In this document: piece by piece, positions 56,367 through 64,000 of the stretch | How the letters are laid out: every line of letters begins with the position of its first letter | How positions within the stretch are numbered: the first letter of the stretch is position 1 | Source of the DNA: Platismatia glauca | Taxonomy: Eukaryota; Ascomycota; Lecanoromycetes; Lecanorales; Parmeliaceae | Direction: 5' to 3' | NCBI GenBank assembly: GCA_963556305.1 | Contig: OY745765.1 | Coordinates: 1,364,001-1,428,000 of the forward strand | DNA length: 64,000 nucleotides | Position numbers and translations under genes: made by a program | The notes under the pieces: model-generated | Databases searched by the model: none | Seen by the model: only the letters and a program-made list of their open reading frames with translations | What the model was told of the DNA's origin: nothing

Positions 56367-58960
56367 TCAGTGACTACCAGGCGACGTGATCCCGTTGCAG
56401 GGCAACGTCGGGCATTTCCAGAACGCATTTGACGGACATGGATTCGACGCGAAAGAAGTAATGTTCGGAATAGTCCCAACGAGCAGCGTGTCCGCTCTGA
56501 TGAGCGACGAAAGCGGACACACGGTCAACTGCACCAGCCCGGGCGATTGGATCCCGTTGCCGAATTCCAAGCTGACGTTGCCGCTCTGCGGGGAACCGTC
56601 GAACAACGGGTTCGCCTGGTAATCGTTGGCGTTGTTGTTTGATACGTACCCTAGCCAAGCGCTGTAGTTGCCGAGGTGGTTAGCACGGGACAGCAAGCGT
56701 CGGATGAGGAAGACAACGGGAGGAGAGAGGAAATAAGGCTTTAGAGGAGAGAGCGGAGCGGAAAAAGAAGCTCACCTTATTACGATATCTTGCACGCTGA
56801 GCGTTCCCCATCCTGTGCCGTTCAAAGTGTCTATGCCTGCCAAGCCTGTGAAGCCAGGTGCGAAGTGCCAGCCCGAGTAAATCACGCCGTTGTTTACTTG
56901 GGTTTGAATCACTTTATACTCGCCGGACCAGCCGGCGAGCCAAAATTTCTTGTTGTCATAGCAGACATACGCCTGAGTGGAGGACTGTTAAGGTAGGTCG
57001 GGATCAGCATGCAACACTTGAAGTTGTGGTTGGCGGAGCGCTTACATCGTCCTTGCCAAAGAGGCCATTTAATGCGCCCTTGTAGCTGCCGGCTGTATCA
57101 TGGAAGGGGTCTGCCGCGGAACAGTCTGGGTCCTTGTCATCATACCTACCCTTGCGTTAACGTTGCGGTTATCATAGCCATTTTCAAGAGGAACGTTACG
57201 CACATGAGCACCGGGTTGAATTGCCTTACGGTCCAGGCAGGAACTACGAGAACTCCAAAATAGATCGTCGACATTTCCGTGTCAAAAGTCGTATCGTTCA
57301 AAGCGGGCAGGATCGATGGCCAAGCCCAGACTCCGGTACCAAACGTGTCTTCAAACAGCGTCGTATTGATTCCATTGAAAATGTCGCTCACGTAGAATTC
57401 AACTGCAGCTTTGGTGTAGTCGAAATGATTCGTAAGGAAATCCGAAAGATCTCCCGTGATGGAGGCTTCGGTCGGTCTATTCTGAATTGTCAGTACGCTC
57501 CCCTTTCTAAGGCAGTACCAGTATGAGAGGCTTCTCACGGAATGTCCAAATTTATTCCAATACCAGCGCCTCCAGCTGCCACGTTGGAGGTGAACAGTTT
57601 CAACTGGGTGATATACTCCCCATTTTTTTCAGCGAGCTCGCCAATCGTGTTGAAAAGTATCTTTCGAAAAATTGATGCAACGATTTGCCCCCCAAAAAGG
57701 CCAGCGATGGCAATCAAAATCTTCTGCCATAGTGTAGAAGCATCGTCGACGGGTGCGAATGTTGTACCGAAATTTGCGCATAGGCCTAGCGTTGTAGCGT
57801 AGTTGTTGGCGAAGCCTTGATAGATCATCCTGTAGAATTGAGTAAATTGGATAACTTCTCTCATGAGTAGCCAGCCTCCTGGCCAATTGTACGATGTACA
57901 GTCGCCGGCATCGGTGCAATCGAGGAGCGAGTATTCAGCATCGCAGTCCATGCCATTTGTAGGACCCAAGTAGTATGCAAATTGGTCAAGAAAAGTGCCT
58001 GTTTCTCCGGTCTTTTGAAAGTCTTGCCAGTATGTGATGGCATTGGCTTTGATTTCTTGGCAATTGACATATGCGCATTTGGTCATGTAATCGGGAGAAT
58101 CGGGGTCCGGAAGTACTGGGTTTGAGCAGCTGGCAAGGGAGTAATTTCCAGAAGACAAACCAGTGGGGATCGTATATGGTATGGAACTTGATGCGCTCGT
58201 GGCAATCATGAATGATGATCCGGTCGCAGCGGCTATTGGAGAAGACTTTTGCGACGACGACAATATTTGTAGCGGTGTAGCTGCGGCAAAGGGCGAGGAC
58301 GTATATGCACATTGCGGCCTTGTAGTACCTGATACTACGGTGGATTGAATTGGTAAAGTAGTACCTTGACAAACGCAAAACATGGTCGTGATAGATGCCG
58401 GAAGGTTCAGATTCTGTGGGCTGATGACAAGATATTATCAGTGAAGGTCTGAGGAACAAGTGTACTTTTGACTACAAGCTTACATTACCTGACTACATCC
58501 ATAAGGATTTGGATTCACGTAGGGACTTGATTGAGCAGCCACACTACTTATTGGGGGTGAAACGTTCGAGTTGTTCGAGGCCAGTGAACTCGAAGCTGCC
58601 GTCGCTGTCGTTGTAGAAGCGACATTAAACATAAAGTTAGATGAAGCCATTGCCGTCCCATTCGAACCGCCATTGCTACAATCTGTAGCTTGAGCAACGC
58701 CCTGAGCAGAAGCTGCAGCGCAAGCTCCATTGACCAAAATGTTAGCCGGGGTTGGGCAAAGGGGCACAAGGTTCTTGTTGTCGACGCAAATTGCCTGATT
58801 TGGGATTGTAGCAAAGTTGCAGGATCCATCGCAGCCCAAAGGATACTGGAAGGTCGATGAGGAAACAGCGGCCGTGAGCAGAATTATTCCAGCTCCTGCA
58901 AGACTCGGGGTGACCGTGAGAGGTAGTGGGAGCGTTGTGATCTGACTTGCGCACTGGCAC
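56367..58960 (-). CDS. Large secreted or surface protein of unknown family (5' end unresolved)
   Basis: Six exons fit on minus, 58960-58489, 58413-57539, 57476-57204, 57145-57046, 56984-56776 and 56661-56367, continuous in phase and ending GITSPGSH. The first listed boundary follows an acceptor-like TTGACAG, so an upstream exon with start and signal peptide is missing from my model; candidate ATGs exist at 58998-59300. The visible chain exceeds 730 residues. The N-terminal part is Cys/Ser/Thr/Ala rich (LGCDGSCNFATIPNQAICVD). A Cys-bearing middle has YMTKCAYVNCQEIKANAITY and GDCTSYNWPGGWLLMREVIQ. One hydrophobic helix follows (ILIAIAGLFGGQIVASIFRK). The C-terminal half has YDDKDPDCSAADPFHDTAGS and a Trp/Gly-rich YSGWHFAPGFTGLAGIDTLN. 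N-glycosylation sequons are frequent. I recall similar uncharacterised secreted proteins in fungi, sometimes near GH18 chitinases, but cannot name a function. No chitinase is in this window. Confidence 0.7.
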
Positions 58961-60929
58961 CTGTCAATGCATTAATATAGGATGGTTCGTGGATGGCAGA
59001 ACCGGGCAGAAAAGCCATGCTTTTGACAGAAAAGGTGCAAAGTAAGATGCAACAAACCAGGTCGGCAAACAAGCTTCCACATTCGATACTGCAGAGCAAG
59101 AAAATTGCACAGCAAGGCAGAACGTGGGCGCAAATACTAAGCAAGAATACCACACAGGAACGGATAGCATAATAGACGGCAAAAGAAAGTTGAAAAACAA
59201 GCAGATGGACGGAGACAAAGATAAGAGTAGAAGAAAGCAGGCCAGCGAGAGAATGGGAAGAGTAAAGAGCGAGCCATGGCTTTGATGTCATACATAACAA
59301 ACCGAAGCATGTGTTGATGTCTGAAATTAAGTGCCTCCCTCCCTCCCTACCTATCTACATACCTAAGGTATAGTAGGAGTAGAGGCTCCAGTGGTCATGA
59401 TTCCTTGTTCCGGTGCAGGCAGACGACGCTCAACGCGGCAAAGCTTTATCTGTAAAGTCTATAACGTTGAGACTCGCCAAGATGATGAATCGATCATCAC
59501 CTCACACGCGCACAGGCGGACACAGTGATATCCACGACACATGTATACCTTACCTTACTCCCTTGTAAGCTGACCTTTGCCGTTATCCGAAGGTTGACAT
59601 GTCCCAAATGAGGGCCATGAGAGATGGCTCGGATAGATAGACCACCGGTGTTAATGTTTTCCCGGACAAGTTACGACCAGAAATAGTGTAAGGCTTCTTG
59701 CAAAGTCACAGGCTGTAGCTGCCTAATTATTCCCATCCCCTAGGTACTACTTCGGTACCTATGCCAGGAGTGAGGAGAGTGAGACTGAATTGAATTTCTA
59801 GATAAGGAAGTAATACTCAAGTGAACGAGTACGCGTATCTGGTTAACGTCGCTAGTAACCCTTCCGGGCTAAAAAACTGTGAATCCTGGATTTTGGTGTC
59901 AATTTCATCACCGACGAGTCAACGACTACAACATTTGAACATATTGGTACCACGTGACACGTGGCTCACACGGCGATCTTGAATTGCGGAAGGTACCCTT
60001 TCACGCGTACCGAGTCCTGGCAGAGTAGGTCGAGCCTGTCTTACGACGTGGGTGAATCCGGTAGTGGTATAGTCATTAATTCAGAGGCACGATATATTAG
60101 GAAATGGTTTGTCTCTACGAGTAAAGTCCGAACAAGGCTCTCGTGAGTCGTAGCCAGCAGTGCAGTGCAGCATCACGTGCAGGCCCGTCGCTAGCCGGCT
60201 CTACATAAGGTACTTGAGATGCGACTCCTGAAACAAGCAACGGCTCCGCCAGGGTTGTACTAAGGCAAGGTCCCACCAACACCCCACCTGCGATAAATTG
60301 ACAACGGAAACGTTTACCTATGAGATTGCCAAATTCCAAACAAGAACATTTCGATAAATCGGAGCTTCCGTATTCGCCGCTCCCGATCGGGATCACATCG
60401 CTGCCGCAGTATCCGTGCTGGTCATTAACGCTTCTCTGTCCTCGCAAAGTGTGTCCTCACCACGCCAAGTACTTTCGTCCCTAGTGACAGTCTAAGCGGC
60501 ATGATACTCCCTTCCGCCATTCGATTCTGCCTAACCTATAAATAACGTCCAACATCCTCTCTGCAGGCTTGTTGGAATATCCGGTTTCGTAAGCAAGGAC
60601 TGCATTGTTGAAACCGATGTACCACCCAATTTTGAGTCTTGCGGCAACAGTGTTCCCTCACTATAGATGCAAGTGCACTATTTCGTCCATCAGTGATGAG
60701 AGAGGTAAGGATACTATGTGTTGTAGGGACCTTCAAGTGCGAATTTGCTCCTACCGTGTGCAGCTGCACTGTCTGGGATCACTGTGCCATCTTGCTTTAA
60801 ACTTCGAGTAAACAAGTTTCAGCAGACTTCACACGGCAGTGAGGCGAGATGGAGCGAGTAGAACTGATTGGGTCAAAAGGGTTGGGGTTGGGGGTTCTGG
60901 AAGATCTCGCGTGGCTGAGGTTTAGTGTC
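58961..60929. other. Intergenic, 2 kb, including the unresolved 5' end of the secreted gene
   Basis: 58961-59300 on minus encodes long hydrophobic frames in two phases and may contain the missing first exon. Farther right are CCTAGGTACT (59740) and a purine/pyrimidine-mixed AT-balanced stretch without a gene. A tRNA A-box-like GTGGTATAGTC at 60064-60074 has no partner B box. Confidence 0.4.
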
Positions 60930-61267
60930 AGCGGCCTTGCAAAAATAGCACCCCACAACGGTGCCAACTCCCTACGTTGGCTCTTCGACACCTCCACTCT
61001 TGATCTAGGCGGCATCGTTGACAAGCACGTTCAATCATTCCGTTAAGGGTAGCGGCCTGAGCAACCTGCTGAACAAGGTCTGCTGTAGAAGCGGTGACAT
61101 TGAGATCTAGGATTGTGGCGCCCGTGGCTTTCAGATGTTGTTGTAGTCGAGAAAACAGATGACCGCCCCGTGGCTATGACTTGGTCGCCTCACACGAGAA
61201 TACTGTGGAAGACCTGCTCGTAGAAGCCAGAGAAGCAACTGGTGACAAGCCAAGTCAGCTGTTCCAT
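60930..61267 (-). pseudogene. Decayed short-chain dehydrogenase/reductase fragment
   Basis: Read on minus from ATG 61267, the segment gives MEQLTWLVTSCFSGFYEQ, then a TGA where SDRs have an Arg codon, then GDQVIATGR. After a frame change it gives SRLQQHLKATGATILDLNVT, ASTADLVQQVAQAATLNG, and after another change VLVNDAA, TAG, IKSGGVEEPT, TAG. These are the ordered SDR landmarks: a TGxxxGxG cofactor loop (here TSCFSGFY, degraded), the D-x-N-V-T site, and NNAG (here NDAA). Two frame shifts and at least three stops, with TGA and TAG at Arg/Tyr/Gln-type positions, show it is dead. The C-terminal half is missing or unrecognisable. Family assignment rests on motif order. Confidence 0.72.
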
Positions 61268-62009
61268 TTCGGCAGAATTGGTGACAACAATGAAGTGTCT
61301 TACGTAGATCATTTTCGATCCCTTTTGATCGAGGGGTGTTGGAAGGATATTTCACGTGGCCATACTGTCCGTTGGAATCCGGAAAAATCCTGTAGGAGCA
61401 AGACCTGGAAGTATTCTACCATCTAGAGTGAGTAGGTAAAGCAGGTCGAACGCTCCGATCTATCAGCTTGGACCAGGCGATCAGCCTCTACTGCTGCTTT
61501 CTGTGACCTTGCCTCGTTCACGATTGAGGCTCCCAAGCTTACGTTCCTCGATTGTGTTATGCAACGCGCAACGGTAGGTTTTGCGATGTGCCATTGCTCA
61601 CTCCGTTCTGAAGCGGAGGAGCTAGGCTTGTCATGATTAAGCCGGTGCTTCCTCCGATCTGACACTTACCCTCTCCGAAGGCAAAGGATGAGATTTGATC
61701 TACGCGACATCGAGGACGTCAAGATTGGCATCATAAGTAGTGGTGGAAGTTTTCATGATCGCACCTTGATCATGTCCGGATTGCGGTGCTTTGAACAGGT
61801 CCCGTATGTGGCAATTGGCAAAGCAATTAATGAATTATGAACCCTGTGTCTCGATCTTTGACAAAGTAGAATACCGAGGTACTACTGTATTTCATCTCAA
61901 GATCTGGATCTAAATCTCAGGGGCCATCCTGACGACCCGTTAATGAGGTCCTCGACCTGCGAACCTCAAATGTCCGCCTTCACCAATCACCTCCTTGCAA
62001 CCACCCACC
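61268..62009. other. Intergenic between SDR relic and the four-helix protein
   Basis: No gene seen. May hold the former SDR promoter and the promoter of the plus-strand gene at 62010. Confidence 0.45.
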
Positions 62010-62491
62010 ATGTCGCTCCTTTCCCACATTCTTGCCACCATCCTCTCCTTCGAGCTGCTCCTCGGCGGCCAAGCCCGTCTCCCCTCCTCCCCAACCCCGT
62101 CCCTCCACAAACGCGCCATGGCCAAAGCCGACGGCACACTCGCCGCCTTCCCGTATGTGCCTCTGGATGCCGTGACCTTCACACAGGTCATAGGCGCTGC
62201 AATGTGCTTTGCATCCGTTGGTGTGGCTCTGCCGGCGACGAGAGGGGCAGGGTCGGTCCTGTCAGGGTGTTTGTCGCTGATGGGGGTGTAAGCCATTTCT
62301 TTCCCCTCCTCCCCTCTAGCTTCTTGTTCTGGGCACCTCTTCCGCAAAAACGCCTCCCGATTTGGTTCTTCATGTCGAGAGACACTCCTGATTTAGAAAA
62401 TTACAGGTGGAGTCAGTGGAAGATGCAGATTCCTTATTGGTTACCGGTGGTCAACACGGGACTCGCAATCGCTATATGGACAATTTCTTAG
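62010..62491 (+). CDS. Small four-helix membrane protein (DoxX-like arrangement), 120 aa
   Basis: Exons 62010-62287 and 62407-62491; the 119-nt intron has donor GTAAGC and acceptor TTACAG. Four hydrophobic stretches: LLSHILATILSFELLLGG, FTQVIGAAMCFASVGVALP, AGSVLSGCLSLMGVW, and YWLPVVNTGLAIAIWTI. The size and helix spacing resemble small DoxX-like membrane proteins of fungi, but I see no diagnostic residues, so the family is tentative. The start follows CACC (CACCATGTC), a good fungal initiation context. Without splicing the frame stops right at the donor, which makes the last helix easy to miss. Confidence 0.65.
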
Positions 62492-62776
62492 GGCGTAGCA
62501 TAAGAGCGGTGTTGGTGTCACGAAACGGCCATTAGCTTTTCCAATGAAGCAGCTTTGCCCACGGCCAGTCAGCATGTCGTGCTATAGACATGTTTCCACC
62601 ACGTTTCGATTGCCTACCACGCAATCTGCAACGAGCTCTAAACCGAGCAGTGTGTTATAGCGGCCGGGCAAGTCCAGATTTGAGGAGCCGAGTCGTATTT
62701 TTTGGCTGTGGAACCAAGTGAAGTCGCTGCTGAAAGGTTGGAAAGCAAAGTAGACGATCGAATCTTACTCCTAGCA

Positions 62777-64000
62777 TCAACTCTGTGTTCTGACCTCCCT
62801 AGCGACAGCATTACAGAGCTCGACCTTGATGCCCGCTCCAGTCAAAACATGAATCCACAGCCTCTGCGTATCACTCAAGCGATCATTCTCGCTCTTCACC
62901 TCCGAAAACATCACCTCGCCATTCTCAGGATGCCACAGGAACAGATCGGGAATGCCACCGCCTCGTTGCTGGTATTCCTGCGCCATGACTTTGCAGATCG
63001 TGGCTAAAGCTTCACCTTGGAAGCATTCGACAATCTCAATCAAATCCTCAAAGTCATAGGACCAGTCTATACCGACAACACAGGTTTGCTTCTCATGCTC
63101 GAGATCATAGACATCTTGGAGCAGTCTTGAAGCGTCACCGTTTGCGATTTCGACGAGGCGATGGTTGATCTCTGAAGCTCGGGAGGGATAGAAGGCGTCT
63201 GTGTGGAGATCAAGGGGGCAGGTTTGATAAGGCGTTTGGAAGACGTTCGGGATGTAGGTGAAGAGCACGTCGTAGAACAGGTAGCCGAAGAGCGTTCGAA
63301 CGATGCCTCCTTCCGAGTGGTAGCCCTTCCAGCCTTGGTCCCGATACCAACTCAGGCACATTGCTTCCACGCTGCATTCGCCGCCACCCTCTCGTTCGTC
63401 AACCCAGATGGTCTTGCCGCCTCTTCGAGGGCCCGCATCGCTGTCTCTTCGCGTGCCATTCCGACTCGGTGTACGTTCCTTCTCGATCCTAATTCCCTTG
63501 ACAAATCTCTCCACTGGCTTTGCCAAACGAACGTGCCCAAAGTCATGTTGCTCTCGTTTCGCCATTTTCAATGCCTTTTCCAGTTTCATGACCCGCTTCT
63601 GCAGGTCGTGGTGGTAAGTTAGATGGCATTCCCTGTCTTGAAGCCCATCCTCGCACGTCTGAAGCGCAATCTTCTTCCAATGCTTCTTTTGAGCATCTTC
63701 GGAACGCCCTCCATCAGCTTTGAGGGCCCACATATAGTGCTCCTCCAACAAGGCTTTTCGCTGATACCAAGCTCCTCGTCTTGCCGCATGAAATAATCGC
63801 TGATCGAGCAGCTCGGTCAACATTTGGTGCTCCCGTTCGTGTTCCTTGAAACGTCCTAGAACGTAGGTTCCCTTGTGGACAATCCTGGTGTAAACCCATG
63901 CAGGCGAAAAGCGGCGGAGGTAAGCTCCTTCTCCGCTCTCATAGATGCGATCTTCCTTGCGCTGCTCTTCCCGGAGGATGACACGCCAGCGCGGGTAAAC
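62777..64000 (-). CDS. FAN1: FAN1-type nuclease with VRR-NUC domain (5' part beyond window)
   Basis: The minus frame is open from the right edge (64000) to the stop at 62777, showing the C-terminal 407 residues. An upstream helical region has YPRWRVILREEQRKEDRIYE and FSPAWVYTRIVHKGTYVLGR, and TPR-like helices follow. It ends in the VRR-NUC catalytic core: QQRGGGIPDLFLWHPENG, then VMFSEVKSENDRLSDTQRLW. These give the PD-(D/E)xK residues Asp, Glu and Lys (IPD, EVK). FLYDVLF-type and YQTCPLDLHTDAFYPSR blocks match FAN1. FAN1 is a structure-specific 5' flap endonuclease/exonuclease acting in interstrand crosslink repair in the nucleus. No intron is needed in the visible part. Confidence 0.92.
   Translation of the reverse strand, partial: VYPRWRVILREEQRKEDRIYESGEGAYLRRFSPAWVYTRIVHKGTYVLGRFKEHEREHQMLTELLDQRLFHAARRGAWYQRKALLEEHYMWALKADGGRSEDAQKKHWKKIALQTCEDGLQDRECHLTYHHDLQKRVMKLEKALKMAKREQHDFGHVRLAKPVERFVKGIRIEKERTPSRNGTRRDSDAGPRRGGKTIWVDEREGGGECSVEAMCLSWYRDQGWKGYHSEGGIVRTLFGYLFYDVLFTYIPNVFQTPYQTCPLDLHTDAFYPSRASEINHRLVEIANGDASRLLQDVYDLEHEKQTCVVGIDWSYDFEDLIEIVECFQGEALATICKVMAQEYQQRGGGIPDLFLWHPENGEVMFSEVKSENDRLSDTQRLWIHVLTGAGIKVELCNAVAREVRTQS

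Noticed and set aside
60058..60130. tRNA A-box-like GTGGTATAGTC
   Set aside because: No B box or cloverleaf pairing follows at the right distance.
1..64000. Transposons, CRISPR arrays, rRNA, secondary-metabolite cluster
   Set aside because: No transposase or reverse-transcriptase motifs, long terminal repeats, spacer arrays, rRNA blocks or PKS/NRPS/terpene cores were seen on either strand by eye.

Overview
The window is nuclear DNA of a filamentous ascomycete (Pezizomycotina). The signs are short GT-AG introns (mostly 48-100 nt, fungal CTAAC/CTGAC-type branch sites), compact genes on both strands, and fungus-specific families: NuA3 Nto1, Mex67, Nif1-like Sel1 protein, FlbC-like C2H2 factor, DUF3605 protein, and a patatin-NB-ARC-TPR NLR. 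The class cannot be fixed from sequence alone. I rebuilt exon structures by hand from splice signals and reading-phase arithmetic. All listed gene models close in phase except the secreted orphan, whose first exon I could not place, and FAN1, which runs off the right edge.

Layout. 0.9-3.2 kb: two small minus-strand genes of unknown function. 3.6-20.2 kb: NTO1 (chromatin), a TRA2-like SR/RRM protein, MEX67 (mRNA export), a Nif1-like Sel1 protein, and a secreted/transmembrane kelch protein on the minus strand. 20.8-35.2 kb: a dense housekeeping block with MSH1 (mitochondrial mismatch repair), glutamate-cysteine ligase modifier subunit, BUD32 (KEOPS kinase), YDJ1 (farnesylated Hsp40), FCY1 (cytosine deaminase), HEM12 (haem synthesis), TRM82 (tRNA m7G) and ribosomal P0. 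35.2-37.5 kb looks empty. 37.6-53.2 kb: a patatin-NB-ARC-TPR NLR, a DUF3605 protein with a polyglutamate tail, an AIG1/FAR-17a membrane protein, a GC-skewed gene-poor stretch, an FlbC-like regulator, and SEC9 (Qbc SNARE). 53.4-64 kb: a cystinosin-like transporter, a large secreted orphan, a decayed short-chain dehydrogenase, a small four-helix membrane protein, and the 3' part of FAN1.

Most genes are unrelated housekeeping neighbours, several in divergent pairs sharing short promoters (TRM82/P0, SEC9/cystinosin, MSH1/GCLM, YDJ1/FCY1). The standout is the NLR lying about 10.4 kb from SEC9. In Neurospora crassa a patatin-NB-ARC-TPR protein (PLP-1) monitors the linked SNARE SEC-9 and triggers germling-regulated death when alleles differ. 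Domain architecture and linkage here suggest the same kind of allorecognition pair, with other genes between the partners. No transposon, rRNA, convincing tRNA, CRISPR array or secondary-metabolite cluster was seen.
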